DNA of 64,000 bases from Diphasiastrum complanatum (lineage: Eukaryota; Streptophyta; Lycopodiopsida; Lycopodiales; Lycopodiaceae): the NCBI GenBank assembly GCA_029204225.1, contig CM055097.1:30285785-30349784 (forward strand), read 5' to 3'. Positions within the stretch are counted from its first letter, which is position 1. Every line of letters starts with the position of its first letter. A model generated the notes under the pieces. The model did not search any database. It was given only the letters and a program-made list of their open reading frames with translations, and was not told the DNA's origin. This document shows positions 11,365-22,772 of this stretch, one piece after another. Position numbers and translations under genes: made by a program.

Positions 11365-12165
11365 TTATGATCTATAGGGTGCCTTCACTTTTCCTAGGGC
11401 ACCTTTGGCATTTTGTAAGGTAGTGTCGTCTTTTTCGCCTGTCACAAAACACGTGTAAAAACACAATGTCGCGTTTTGCGCATCTTTTCTTAACCTGTGA
11501 GAATTTACATGTAAATATGCAGACTGTGCGACAACATGAGTAAAAATGCAGCATGAATGGAGGCAGATTAAAATGGGATTTAGGAGAGTAGAGGAGATAA
11601 ATCCAACATCTAGCAACCAAGTTATCAGAATCGTCATTGTCGCATCTTTCGCCAATAAGGTTTGAGTTGTGTGGAATGACCTAGGTAGGGCTCGAAGAAA
11701 ATAACTAAGCTGTTTTTTCTTGGAAATTGTATTTTTTGTACCAAAATTCTGTAAGGAAATAAACACATCTTTAATCTTTCGCACGAATGTGTTCAGGTCT
11801 TTGTTGTCCCGTTGTAGAAAAGTTAATTGGTCTTCCAAAAACATGATCTGATTACAAGATCGAGTCTCATTCTTGATTTGCAATTCTTCCCATAGATCCT
11901 TTGCGTTTGAAATTGATGTAGGATCTAGCATTGTATTGTCATGCACTGAAGACGCAATAATTGCTATAGCTTTGTCATTTTTTAAACTCCATTCTCGAAG
12001 TTCCTTGCCAGGATTAGCTTTTGGCTTCTCCTCAATTGGTTCTACCCATTGCCATAGACCTTCCCCCTTCAACAAGAGTGAAGTCTTTAATTTCCAAATC
12101 AAGTAGTTTGAACCTTCTGGGTCCAAGATTGTAGTGATCTTAGCTTGAATATTGATGATCGACAA
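11365..12165 (-). pseudogene. Second Copia gag
   Basis: Open for 266 codons from ATG at 12165. The N-terminal 190 residues are Copia gag: LDPEGSNYLIWKLKTSLLL, then AKDLWEELQ and DLNTFVRKIKDVFISL. The last 70 or so residues no longer look like gag, so a frameshift probably occurs near 11590. This gag is not closely similar to the one at 9565-10053. Its PBS lies about 105 bases upstream of the ATG. Confidence 0.8.
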
Positions 12166-12270
12166 AAATTTTTGATTCTAAATAACCTCCAAATAGCGGC
12201 TTACTGATGGATGTATGAAGAATGTTGAGAGGGATGCGAAGATACCATTGTATCAACTTTAATTCCGCAT

Positions 12271-12282
12271 GCTCTGATACCA
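12271..12282 (-). promoter_or_regulatory. Copia primer-binding site
   Basis: Plus-strand GCTCTGATACCA, i.e. TGGTATCAGAGC on the minus strand, lies between the gag ATG (12165) and an LTR that begins at 12284. It is the initiator-Met type. Confidence 0.85.
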
Positions 12283-12283
12283 C

Positions 12284-13016
12284 TGTAGGAAAAATAATAA
12301 TTATTCTTCCACAGAGAATATGATGCAAGTTCAAATAAATCAAACTAATATCAGTGTCTTCAATCGGGATTGTATCTGATCTATGTACTAATAGAACAAT
12401 ATTAGTTCTGATTGAATATGCATGCAAAAATTATATGCGGAAGTAAGAGACAACTTAAGACTATTTAGACAATAAGAAGCTATTGATCAAAAATGAGTTT
12501 TTATAATTCTGAATCTGATTCATCAATGTACACCTCTTGTTGTCTTATCTCGTTGTTGTGCCTCTGATTGAGTGAGTGAGTTACAACAAGTAGATCACAT
12601 GTATTTATATTGCTACATGACATGTCTTTTGGCCTTTTATTTACAAGTCTTTTGGTCTTTCAATGTTGTAATAGTAGATATCTAACCATTTATGATGGTT
12701 GATATTCAAATAGACGTTCTGTTTCCAGGGTCAAATAGATTTTGTTTGCGAATTATTCGCAACAGTCCATCTCTTTGTCTCAGCTTCGTGTGTCACGAAT
12801 TGTTCACGACACTTGTCTCTTCGCAACATTTTTGTCTTTCGTGAATTGTTCGCGACAGATGACAATTCTTGAGCTTGAAGAAGAAATCTAGAATATTTCG
12901 CGAACTGTTCGATATAGTTTTGCGACAGGTGAGCTTGAAGAACAGTCCAGAAGATTTCGCGAATTGTTTGCGACAATTTCATGACATCTGAGGCTTGAAC
13001 AGAAAATAGAATAAAA
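12284..13016 (-). mobile_element. 5' LTR of the second Copia element (outer end approximate)
   Basis: The inner end is TGTAGGAAAAAT on the plus strand beside the PBS. A minus-strand TATAAATA box lies at about 12601-12610. The outer end is placed near 13016 because protease coding of a Gypsy element resumes there. The 12746-12973 part holds five near-palindromes. No 3' LTR was found. Confidence 0.55.
12746..12973. repeat. Five near-palindromic TCGCGAATTGTTCGCGA motifs
   Basis: Copies lie at about 12746-12762, 12792-12810, 12839-12855, 12898-12914 and 12957-12973, spaced 45-60 bases apart. Each is an imperfect palindrome around GAATTGTTC. They are in the part of the LTR upstream of its TATA box on the minus strand, where enhancers normally lie. 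Confidence 0.8.
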
Positions 13017-13723
13017 AGTATCTTCTAAAGTGAAACTGGTGTCAATCACAGGGGTTTCGCCTTCATATCTATCACGGTTCCAGGTAATAATATGTTCTTC
13101 TGATTTACCATGATTATTTTTCTCGCCAGTCTGAAATCTCAATTCTCTAGACTTCCAGTGTACACTTGCACTAGCTTGATAAAGCCAAGGCCGTCCAATT
13201 AAAACAGAGTAAGATGACAAACCAAGTGGTTTGATGACAATAAAATTCATTGTAAAAGGCTTGGCTTGTATGTATACTGTCACATCCTTTAATTCACCAA
13301 CATGCTTTCTTCGTGTCGAATCAACCAATTTGATATTTCTTTGAGTTGGTTGAATATTAGTCAAACCCAAGGCATGAGCAGTGTCTTCAGTTATGATGTT
13401 GACACTCGAACCCGAGTCAATCGACACTTTCTCAATTAAACATCCCGCAATTGTAACGTCGATCTCTGGTGCGCCAACATCTCCCAGATCAATGGACAAT
13501 ATGCCAACATTTGGCAAAGAAATTGGTTTCTTTTTCTTAGGAGAAGAAAGACTTTTCAACTGCTTACGATAGTAATTATTGTCAGCCAATAATTGCTCGA
13601 AAGTTATATTGGGACGAAGTGAACTAGTATAATTGACACTGTTATAATCTTTTGTCTTTGCTTTCGAGATATGCTTATCAATAGTGGCCTTTGAAAGTTT
13701 TGTCTTCGTGATTTCCACGTCCA
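13017..13723 (-). pseudogene. Gypsy protease (retropepsin), 3' part of a split gag-pro
   Basis: Minus-strand frame open from the 13723 insertion boundary. It shows a Lys-rich linker, then the retropepsin core IDSGSSVNIIT with the catalytic DSG, and the later VLIGRPWLYQA flap/core block. The frame runs on into Copia LTR sequence below about 13017, where it is chance coding. The 5' part of the gene lies beyond 17602, separated by a nested element, and the frame is continuous once one target-site copy is removed. Confidence 0.85.
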
Positions 13724-14442
13724 TGTAGTGGGTTTTTTTCCTTGCCTATCCTCAACCCAAGATCTAATCAATCTAGCATCGATGAGATGAAGTTAGTTGT
13801 CACACGTAGATTTGTTCCCATGAGAGCGATAGTATAGTTCAAATTTCAGCATGAATGGAAGATCCAAATCTAACTCTAACATCCATTAACCCTAAGCATT
13901 AACACTACATCCATTAACACTAAATCCACAATGAGGATAACTTACTCTTTTTCTCTCTCCCTTTCTCTCTCTCATAAAAAGTATAAAAACATGCAATCCC
14001 AATAACGATAAGATCCAACAATGGAGGAAAAGTAATAGAGAGCAAGGACATTCATAAATCCATTTCACAAGAGAACCAATATGCTTTATTGAAATAAGGA
14101 AATGAGCATGTGTAAGAACTCGAGTTGGTCCCTTTTTATAGTACAGAGAAGGACCCTGGCCTCTGAATCCTATTGGTCCATGTCTACCTCCCTAATTATT
14201 CAAATTTAAAAAAGAGTGGAACCATCCAAATTGGAGGGAAACCTAACTTTATTCACGAACTTGACATTTACGCCCTGCGACATTAAAAGTCCTGCAAAAA
14301 ATGCCTAAAGTCCCTTTATTGACTTGTAACTAATCAAATAACTATGTGATCATCGGGTTGGACTTACACAAGCAGGGTGCCAAATCCCTCTCACTTATTA
14401 ACTAGGGTTAGGGTTGCCTTGGGATCCGCAAACCCTCAAACA
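13724..14442 (-). repeat. 3' LTR of the nested Gypsy element
   Basis: 719 bp, TG to CA on the plus strand (TGTAGTGGG to CTCAAACA). A minus-strand TATAAAA lies near 14132-14140. It lacks an insertion of about 30 bases (near 17142-17172) present in the 5' LTR. The purine-rich tract GGTGGGGGATG on the minus strand abuts it. Confidence 0.92.
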
Positions 14443-14443
14443 A

Positions 14444-14465
14444 CATCCCCCACCAAAATTGGTGG
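14444..14465 (-). promoter_or_regulatory. Polypurine tract of the nested Gypsy element
   Basis: Minus-strand GGTGGGGGATG directly precedes the 3' LTR start. This is the usual plus-strand primer site of LTR retrotransposons. Confidence 0.7.
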
Positions 14466-14492
14466 CGGTCCCATGACACCTACGAGATGCAA

Positions 14493-14862
14493 TTACTGTG
14501 GACTTTTATTCGCTTCTCGTCGAATCTTTATTAAATGATAATGCACCTTCTCCATGAAGTCGAGTCGGGCAGTGTTAAAATCCAAATTGTGCGGCAAAAA
14601 ACAATGGTGGGCTCCGGCAATCCACTTTGAAGTTGTCCATGATGTGAATCGAGATTCCCAGGAGCCTCCCATCATTGCAGCACAAAAATATAGTCACAAG
14701 CCACCGACAACTATTCCTTGATGCTCTCTGAGGCCATTGGCTTATTTGGATTGAATGCCAAAGAGGAAGGCAATCATCCCATCTCGTTGCCACGGATGCC
14801 AACAGAGTCAAGTTCTTCGCAAAAAGTGCCGATTGCCTCACTGTCGATAATCCAGTCCCCAT
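14493..14862 (-). pseudogene. Remnant of an ORF downstream of integrase
   Basis: On the minus strand, after the integrase start block (FEKWGLDY near 14868), the sequence jumps into TVRQSALFAKNLTLLASVA and WDDC. It ends in a frame closing at 14493 with RREANKSPQ and a stop, shortly before the polypurine tract. The TVRQSA-to-WDDC block recurs at 30300-30390 inside a much longer coiled-coil ORF. The deletion therefore removed most of integrase and of this third ORF. Function unknown. Confidence 0.6.
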
Positions 14863-14935
14863 TTTTCAAATGGCACTTGCGATAAAACCGGATGCAAGGG
14901 TTAATAGTTCTATCTAGTAGGCCGGCGTGCTCGCT

Positions 14936-15540
14936 GGGAACCATCACATGTCTGAACATAATTTTTTGTGTCCTTATGAAGTGTAGGCCACCAACAACCT
15001 TATTGCAAAAGTTTGCGAACAGTAATATCTGTAGAGAAGTGTCCTCCGCCCATGCCATCATGTGAAAACGTGATTAAATCTGGTATTTCATGCGGTAAAA
15101 CACATCTACGTAGAATATTGTCTGATCCACGACAATACAATTGTCCTGCAATCGATTGATAAGGTTGAGCCTTATGAATCAATTTTTTCTTTTGTACTTT
15201 TGTCAAAGAGTCATTCGGTTGTCCTAGCATCAGATACTCAACAACATCCGCTGCCCACTCGAGTACTGCTTCTACATAGAATAATGCAGCATCTGGTAAT
15301 TTATCATCCACCTCAGTATTAACTGGTGCACATTCTATTTGCGAAACGTGGTCGGCAAAATAATGTTGCTTTCCCTTTTGAACCACAATTCGAAAGTCAA
15401 ATTCAGTCAATAACAATAACCATCTTGCAATATGTCTAGTATTGCACGGCTTGTTTACCAAGTATAGTAATGGCTGGTGATCCGTATAAATACAAAGTGC
15501 ATTTCCATGAGGTAATGACGAAATTTCCAAACAAAAAAAA
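14936..15540 (-). pseudogene. Gypsy RNase H end and H2C2 zinc finger
   Basis: The frame 15530-15000 shows the RNase H end (IYTDHQPLLYLVN, then RWLLLLTEFDFRI and a HYFADHVSQIE block with FADHVS for the usual ADALS). The zinc-finger region follows: GQLYCRGSDNILRRCV, GGHFSTDITVRKLL. After a stop it continues CWWPTL and CDGSQRA. The second CDxC cysteine is Ser, as in the integrase at 3397-4264. Confidence 0.82.
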
Positions 15541-16430
15541 TCATGGCTAACGCTTCACGTTCTGTTGTTGAATAGTTCTTCTCCGGATCTGTAAGTTGTC
15601 TACTTGCAAATCATATTGGATAGTCCTTCTTATAGTCACTTGGCTGCGTCAAAACTGATCCAATTGCATATTTTGAGGCATTACTGTGAACATGAAACTC
15701 AACCGTCCAATCTAGAGAACGCAGTATTGGTGCTGATATTAATGCTTTTTTTTAAGTTTTCAAAGGCTTCTAATGCCTCTACTATCCAAATAGGAACAAT
15801 AGTCAGATTGTATATAGGTCTTGCTAATCCGCAAAGAAGATAATAAAAATTCGATAGTAGTTCGCATGACCCATAAACACATAAACTCCATGAATTCTTG
15901 TTGGCGGTGGCAATTCCACAATAACCTTGATTTTAGAATAATCTGTGGCAATGCCATGTCTCGATATCACATGCCCAAGCACAACTCCATGTGAAACCCA
16001 TATCTGACATTTTTCTGGATTCAGAGAAATTTGATACTTGCGACATATTTCAAATATTTTTTCCAATCGATCCAGGTGGTCTATATCTGTACTATGGACT
16101 TCCATGTCATCCAAGTAAATTTCAAGGAATTTCTGCAGATAATCTTTAAAAGCCAATTGCATTACTCTTTGGAACTAACTTGGTGCATTACAGAGTCCAA
16201 ACGACATTACTTTGTAAGCATAGGTATCCCATTCTGTTGCAAAAGCTGTTTTGTGGCAATCTACAGGTGCAATCTTGACCTGGTTGTAACCACTAAATCC
16301 ATCTAGAAAACTATAAGCTTCCGCTCCAGCAAGGCGGTCCAAAATGCTTTCAATAAAAGGTAACGGAAAGTGATCCTTCCTCGTCACTTTGTTCAAAGCC
16401 TTGAGATTCACACAAATTCTCATTTCATCT
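15541..16430 (-). pseudogene. Gypsy reverse transcriptase, interrupted
   Basis: The frame 16423-16175 has RT blocks RICVNLKALNKVTRKDHFPLP, FLDGFSGYNQVKI and MSFGLCNAPS. The frame 16162-15824 continues with the catalytic block reading LEIYLDDMEVHS, so YLDD is intact, and with LNPEKCQIWVSHGVVLGH. A stop and a shift separate the two. Frame 15957-15760 is mostly a shadow of the connection region. A near copy lies at 31540-32040. Confidence 0.88.
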
Positions 16431-16829
16431 TATCTGCTGGAAAGGATTGTTTGCTCTTCAAACCAAAGGTTCTGTGATCAAAACCAAAGGTGTTTGCAAC
16501 TCGACGAACATTTCCTGAAAGACGGCAAAAAGTTATCAGTTTTGATGACAATTTTTGTCTCCTTTTGACCAAAATCTGGCAGATTTGATCGATTTTAATT
16601 GTTTTTTCTGATATCTCAGATCCAAATGGATCTTAAGATTGGTGATCTGAATAGCTTTTCCTGTTCCACAATCAGATTAGATTTCAAACAAGCAAATCCA
16701 CTCAAATCAAGCAAAATCACTCCCAAACTAACCCTAAATGCAGATTTAACACTATTCATGCCTCGACAAGATGCTTAATGCAAGCTAACCATCCAACAAA
16801 CATGCTACAAATTGAAAAATTGGTGTAGC
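16431..16829 (-). other. Leader-like segment of the nested Gypsy element
   Basis: About 400 bases between RT and the PBS. There is no gag or protease, so these were deleted or this is a short leader fused to RT. No coding potential seen. Confidence 0.5.
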
Positions 16830-16848
16830 TCCCTGGAAACGGTGCCAA
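16830..16848 (-). promoter_or_regulatory. Gypsy primer-binding site
   Basis: The minus strand reads TGGCACCGTTTCCAGGGAG, a variant of the TGGCGCCGTTGCCGGGGA site common in plant Gypsy elements. It lies two bases inside the 5' LTR and shows the element runs on the minus strand. Confidence 0.85.
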
Positions 16849-16850
16849 AT

Positions 16851-17601
16851 TTTAGTGGGTTTCTTTCCTTGCCTATCTTCAATCCAAGATCTAATCAATC
16901 TAGCATCGAGGAGATGAAGTTAGTTGTCACGCATAGATTCGTTCCCATGAGAGCGATAGTATAGTTCAGATTTCAGCATGAATGGAAGATCCAAATCTAA
17001 CTCTAACATCCATTAATCCTAAGCATTAACACTACATCCGTTCACACTAAATCCACAATGAAGATAGCTTACTCTTTCTCTCTCTCTCTCCCTTTCTCTC
17101 TCATAAAAAGTATAAAAACATGCAATCCCAATAACAATCAGATCCAACAATTAGCAAAACTCAATAAAAGATTGAGAGACGGAGGAAAATTGATAGAGAG
17201 CAAGGACATTCATAAATCCATTTCACAAGAGAACCAATCTGCTTTATTGAAATGAAGAAATGAGCATGTGTAGGAACTCGAGTTGCTCCCTTTTTATAGT
17301 AGAGAGGAGGACCCTGGCCTCTGAATCCTATTGGTCCATTTTTACCTCGCTAATTATTCAAATTTAAAAATGAGTGAGAACTATCCATATTGGAGGGAAA
17401 CCCAACTTTACTCACTAACTTGACATTTAGGCCCTGTGACATTAAAAGTCCCGCAAAAAAGGCCTAAAGTCCTTTTATTGACTTGTAACTAATCAAATAA
17501 CTATGTGATCATCGGGTTGGACTTACATAAACAGGGTGCCAAGTCCCTCTCAATTATTAACTAGGGTTAGGGTTGCCTTGGGATCCGCAAACCCTCCAAC
17601 A
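16851..17601 (-). repeat. 5' LTR of the nested Gypsy element
   Basis: 751 bp, similar along its length to 13724-14442. Its inner end reads TTTAG instead of TGTAG, so the terminal TG has mutated. It contains a CT-rich stretch near 17080-17100 and a minus-strand TATAAAA near 17288-17296. The outer end CTCCAACA adjoins the right GTCCA duplication. Confidence 0.92.
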
Positions 17602-19360
17602 GTCCACTTCCTCAAAGGTGACTTTCTTCTCTGCAGTGGCTATCTGTAGCTCAGAATTAATAATTTCTTTTGCTTCTACAGAAATATCCTTTGAAAATAA
17701 CTTAGCTGCATCACGATCATAATCAGGATCTGCTTAAGATCTTTTTTTGTTATGGCTTTGTTCGAAGATTTCTTTTTCGAGGACTTTCTTCATTTCTTTG
17801 AAGGTACTTTTGTGTCAGCTTTCGAGGAGCTTTTGCTTCTCGTAATCACTTTGAATAACTTCTCCACATTGCTTGGCCAAGATTGGTCAACTAACTTTGA
17901 TTGTTTGGCTTCAATGACATCAACCTTCCGTACAACAACATCGGCTGAAGATTTTAGTTTTGTAATAGCAATAGCAGTAGGAGCAGCAACATACTGGTAC
18001 TTTGGACCCAGCTTTAACTGTTGTGGACAATCCGGATACTTGTGGCTAGGTTCTTTACAGTTCGAACACAAAGGTATAAATCCAATCGATTTTCATGGCT
18101 GCGGACAGTCAAGCGAAAAATGTTTTGGTTCACCACAATTATAACAGTTTTTCGAAAAAAGTTTATTTGAACTGGAAGCACCCACAAATTTTGGTGGATT
18201 GTGTCTCTTTGGTGAAAACTTTGGTTTGCCTTGTTGAAATGGTGCTGTAGAACCTTGAACATAATTAGTAGATGCATAATCTTGAAATATAAACAATACC
18301 TCATGAGAAGGATCTTCAACATACTTTATGTTCATAGCTCTACACTTTTCATTAGAATGTCCTGACGTACCATATTTCGCACACCATAGTCCTATATTCG
18401 AAGCAGAAGCTTTCAGTCTCTTGTCTGCAACTTTTGAAATTTGAACTTCTTGTTAAGATCAGCCATGTTACTTTTCCAAAGCTTTTCAACTTTAGATATC
18501 GAAGACTTATCCTCATAGTTTTTACCATCATCTTCTTGTTTGGACTTTTGTTTCTTTCTTCGATCAGTATCATATGTTTCTATGTATGATGAGTCACTAG
18601 AATCAGATTCAGAACTTGAAGAACTTGAACTGGATTTAGATTTAGATTCATCTTTGCTTTCACTAGAGTCATGCTTAGACTTTCGAGTTCATCTAGTAGA
18701 ATGTCTTTTACGTGCTAACTTGGAAGTCTCATAATTCTCATCACTCGTTATGACTGTTGATAAAGAAGTCGTATCTCCTTGTCTACAATATCGATCAATT
18801 TTCGGTGGTAGTCCTGCCAAAACCCACTCGATCTGCATTGCGAAGGGTACACACCAGTTAGTTTTCCAATTAGATTCTTTACTTTTTGTGTATACCTTTG
18901 AAGAGATTCTTTCTTCTTCTTATGGACATTGTTAAGTCGTCTGAGGATTCTGGACGAATAACCAATTTTTCTAAACTGGTTTAGGAACACATCTTTCAGC
19001 AGTAACCAGGTGGTTACACGTCCTGGCTGAACTTGACTGTACCATATGCGTGCTTGCTTTCTCAAAAAACTAGGAAAAATCCGTAGCTTGTCAGCATTTG
19101 CACCTTCGTTGTTCGAGTTGGCAATGGACTCAAACTGCGAAACATAACTATTAGAATCATCTGAAGATGTTCCTTTGAAATAATCATATTTGATCTTCGA
19201 GATTGAAGTGAAACATGGACCAGGGCCTTCCATATTCGGTTTTGGTTCAGGTTCAGGATTAACGACTTCAGAACCTGGTTCAGCTTCATGAAGAGGGTTT
19301 TTAGGATTAAAATTCAGGAAAGGTGATTCTCCTCTTTGCAAAGATTCCTGAAGTCTTTTG
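17602..19360 (-). pseudogene. Gypsy gag, 5' part of a gag-pro split by the nested element
   Basis: From 19341 the minus strand encodes a gag core (SKIKYDYFKGTSSDDSNSYV, LRIFPSFLRKQARIWYSQV, WLLLKDVFLNQFRKI). A Ser/Asp-rich acidic stretch follows (about 18700-18600) and then CCHC knuckles CYNCGEPKHFSLDC (about 18150-18105) and CSNCKEPSHKYPDC (about 18070-18025). Knuckles and core are in different frames, so it is broken at least twice. It joins in frame with 13723-13017 across the nested insertion. Confidence 0.85.
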
Positions 19361-19461
19361 TAAAATTCTTCTCAAAGTTTCCGATATCTTTCTAGTCGAG
19401 TAGCTCTATCTGACATACATTGGGGATGGAGATGGAGTTGTGAGTTTGCATCACTTTAGTT

Positions 19462-19484
19462 GGCTATCCTCGGCAACGGCGCCA
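19462..19484 (-). promoter_or_regulatory. Gypsy primer-binding site of the split gag-pro element
   Basis: The minus strand begins TGGCGCCGTTGCCGAGGATA, a close match to the standard plant Gypsy PBS. It lies about 120 bases above the gag ATG (19341) and a few bases inside an LTR. Confidence 0.87.
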
Positions 19485-19489
19485 AAAAT

Positions 19490-20530
19490 TGGTATATGTC
19501 ACAACATACCAACACATAATTGCTATATTTATGTAGTATTTAGATCGTTCCCCAAGAAGATAGCACTCAAAAACTACTTAATTGATACAAACTTGACTTA
19601 TTACGAATGAAATGGTGTCGGTAATTATTTTGGTTGTCAACAGACATTTAATAAACAACCAATATTGCTTGTATTATGGTGTGCGTTGATAAATCAATTC
19701 CAAACAACAATCTTCCTCTATCAAACCGAATGAAAAGTGTTCTGCAAATGAAATGTTATCAGAGTAGTTCGAATGAATTACACTCTGACTGATTAAGTTG
19801 TCAGCAGGGATCTGTGTTACGTTCGATGCAGACATATACAAATAGACAAAAAGTTAATCTTATTCCTGAACTAATGTGTTCTAGACAAAAGTTCTCAACA
19901 ACTAAAGTCCAGTCATGGTTAAAGAAATCAAGTAATTTGCGAATATGTTAGAAACAATTATCTTCGTTACTAACACATATACAGATCAAAACTCAGTTCC
20001 TCAGGTAGGGACTAGCATTTCACAAACATACATACTTCCCTTATCAGCAATTGTGAAAAATTGCACCAAGGGATATTTCACTCGAATGTCGAACAAAAAG
20101 TATTCGCACAAACGAGTAAGTTAGTTTTAAGATAGTTCTTTAGATCGACTTCATGGAAACGCAAGAAACGATTGTAATGAAATATCATACTGTCTAACCA
20201 AAGAATGATTTAAGTACTGTGTACGGATTGCTGGTAGACCCGAAGTCACTCACACACAGCAGTGCGAAGAACAGAGATTAAAGAAAATAATCTTAGACGC
20301 TCTATTCACTTCTTCAATCTCAAACATACAATAACTTTCTTTCTCTCTCAGTAACGTGAGAATGAAGCATGTATGTATTTATAGCCTATGGAGCACACCA
20401 CTTGAAATTCTTGGTGTGTCGCTCCATTTACAAATTCTAGTTAACGTATAAGTTACAAGTAAATTGTACAATTGATGGTCCAATGTGACGATTCAAATTC
20501 AGTCGCTTCGTATTCCAAGCGTTGGTTCAT
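19490..20530 (-). mobile_element. 5' LTR of the split gag-pro element (outer end approximate)
   Basis: The inner end is TGGTATATGTCACAACATA on the plus strand next to the PBS. A minus-strand CTATAAATAC box lies at about 20373-20382, giving the element its own promoter. The outer end is placed near 20530, where unrelated Copia sequence begins. No 3' LTR is visible in the window. Confidence 0.6.
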
Positions 20531-20539
20531 TCTAGGAGG

Positions 20540-20935
20540 TCATGTCCTTAAATAAAAGACAGGTCCTTAAGCAATTATATTCAAAAAATGATATAGGCCT
20601 CTTCATAATATATATTTATCCAGCGCATGTCCTCATTTTTGAGTATATATTGCCATTTTTGAATAAATATACAAATGTGTGGTATCACACGACGGGTCCA
20701 AACAAGGTAACTTGTATCAAGCCAAAATTATTAGCAGCTATGATAGCATATTGAATGCATCAAAAAATGAAAATCATCTCTGGCATAAAAGAATGTATCA
20801 TCTGAATATGAGAAGTCTCTACGATATGAGCAGAAAAGAGATTGTAAGTGGTCTGAGAGTTACAAGTCTAGACACCAGCTTCTGCAAAGCCTGTCAAAAG
20901 GGCAAGCAACATCGAAGTCTATTTTTGCAATAGGT
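20540..20935 (+). pseudogene. Copia pre-integrase zinc finger fragment
   Basis: The plus frame 20679-20933 shows the GAG-pre-integrase pattern HLWHKRMYHLNMRSLYDM, then CKACQKGKQHR, the HHCC zinc finger at the start of Copia integrase. A TAG stops the frame at 20931. No adjoining protease or integrase core is intact. Confidence 0.8.
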
Positions 20936-21639
20936 AGAAAATTGTTTTCTATCTTTTGAAATAGGTGTTGTTTCTTTTACTTATGTCAAGGAGACTACTA
21001 TAGATTGGGCTACTTAACCTTTTGGCTAGCTGAATTTGTTTTTTAATTGGCATCACACAAAGATCTTATTTGACTGGTGAAAGGTCTCAATCTTCTTGAT
21101 TTTTGAGATTTAATATTGGATCTTAAAATAACTAATGTATCAGGGCTAATCCTATGATTAGTTGTCTCATAGATCCTCCAAGGATTCTAGCATTTTCTCT
21201 ATTTGATACACACACTTGAGTGTACTCCTTGTTAGCCTTATGCGCCAACTCCACTGGTGAATCATACTCTGAGGACTATGAGGGCTCTTCATAGACTTTA
21301 GACTCTTCAAGAGTTGCAATCATATTCTCAAAACCCAGGAAGATCAGACTCGCCCACGAGTTAATCATACAATCGCATCTTCCAAACCCATGGTGGATCA
21401 GACTCGGCCATCTACTACGTGTTTTCAAACTCAAGAGGATCAAAATTGACCATCTACTATGTATTTTCAAAACCTAGGAGGATCACATGTGGTCGTGGAT
21501 GACTAATTGACAAAATGGAATAGTTACTTCAGTCTATATGGGATTTCTACAGACAAAAAACTAAAACTTGTGGTTTTGTATTACCATATTAAGTCTATGT
21601 CATGATGACATTATCTACAATCTAAATCCTCTATGTGGA
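20936..21639. other. Degenerate sequence, no gene recognised
   Basis: Contains short repeats of an AAACCCAGGAGGATCA-type word on both sides of 21330-21480 (for example 21336, 21389, 21430, 21468). No domain is recognisable in six frames. Confidence 0.5.
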
Positions 21640-22560
21640 AAGAACTCATGGAAACATTCAAAAAGTCATTTGTGGTTGCAAATTATTCAGATTACTAATA
21701 TAAATTTATCAACTGTAAAATGGGGACAAAGAGTCTAAGCTCTTATTTTCAAAAATATATGGATTTATAGAATAAGGTTCCATCATTCAATTCTAAATAG
21801 GCTCTCTGGTACCTCATCCTAGATTTTCCAATGGATTATTAGAAACAAATATAGGTGAAATGTGCTTCAATCTTTTGATAATATTTATGCAAATCATGAA
21901 AGCCAATGATTCCCCAATGGTGGCATCCTAGAAGAAATTTAAAACTACTTCATTGACATCTAGACCAAAGAAAAGAAAGAGATGAGTTCATGAGAAAACT
22001 CAAATCAAATATTTTGTTGAGCTGAATCAAATGGCCAAAATTGAATCTTTATTTAATTTTCAATAAGCATGGACATGTTATGAGACTATGTAGAATGAAA
22101 GCATCTCAAGTGATTGAGATGTTTAATTAAATCTAAAACTGGAAATTGACCTAATTGATTATGAATGGAATGTTTCTTTAGTAGAATTGATTTCATTTGA
22201 TAGGCATAATGAATTAGTATCCTAGTGGGCAATGGTTCAACTCATAATTTTATTAATTCTCATCTTGTGTAGAAACTCAATCTAGAAAAATTAAAGCCAC
22301 AGCAATCATAGATATAAGTTATATCCAGCTTTAGAAGCATAGTTGGAGATTTGAGAAGTCAAAGTACCAAAGCTCTTAGTTTTGATTTAAGACTATAAAA
22401 ACTAGTTGATTTTCATGTTTTAGATTCAGCATGCATAGACGTACTTCTAGGTGGTGAATGGTTATTTAACAAATGTTTTGATGTTGATTTTGAGAAGCAT
22501 GTGCTCTCATTTAGAGAGGGAGATAGAGTAGTTACATTTTTGAAATGCTTACACTCTTGC
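21640..22560 (+). pseudogene. Very decayed Gypsy gag and protease
   Basis: Plus-strand pieces read LWKELMETFKKSFVVANYSDY (about 21640-21705), like the retrotransposon gag core. Near 22215-22270 there is VGNGSTHNFINSHLV, matching the plant Gypsy protease block in which DSGATHNFI is usual; the catalytic Asp and Ser are lost. Near 22430-22460 it reads IDVLLGGEWL, the later protease block. Stops occur throughout. Confidence 0.55.
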
Positions 22561-22772
22561 AAGGAGTAACATAATGCACAAATAGAAGGATAAATATAAA
22601 CCCACTAGAGCATGAACATGCATGAGATATAGATTTTGGTTCTTCTTAGATTTTAGACATGTAATTTGTTGAGTCCTTATGGTAAAACTACTTACCTCAC
22701 TAGTTTTCCATAGATAAAGTAATGGATAATGTGAAATCACAATAGAAAAAATAGATGTTTTCTCAAACCACG

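Larger units (their letters stand above)
13724..17601 (-). mobile_element. Nested Gypsy element with two LTRs and GTCCA target-site duplication
   Basis: LTRs at 13724-14442 and 16851-17601 are direct repeats. GTCCA lies immediately outside both ends (13719-13723 and 17602-17606). It is oriented minus: 5' LTR at the high end, then PBS, RT, RNase H, H2C2 zinc finger, a stub of integrase, a remnant downstream ORF, a purine-rich tract, and the 3' LTR. Only 3.9 kb long, it lacks gag, protease and most of integrase, so it is an internally deleted copy. Confidence 0.93.

Noticed and set aside
6715..13016. A single intact Copia element
   Set aside because: There are two different gags, two PBSs and two LTR types, and the first pol lacks RNase H and a 3' LTR.
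14575..15061. Two 95-residue minus-strand frames as separate genes
   Set aside because: They are mostly frame-shifted readings of the zinc finger, integrase stub and downstream ORF.
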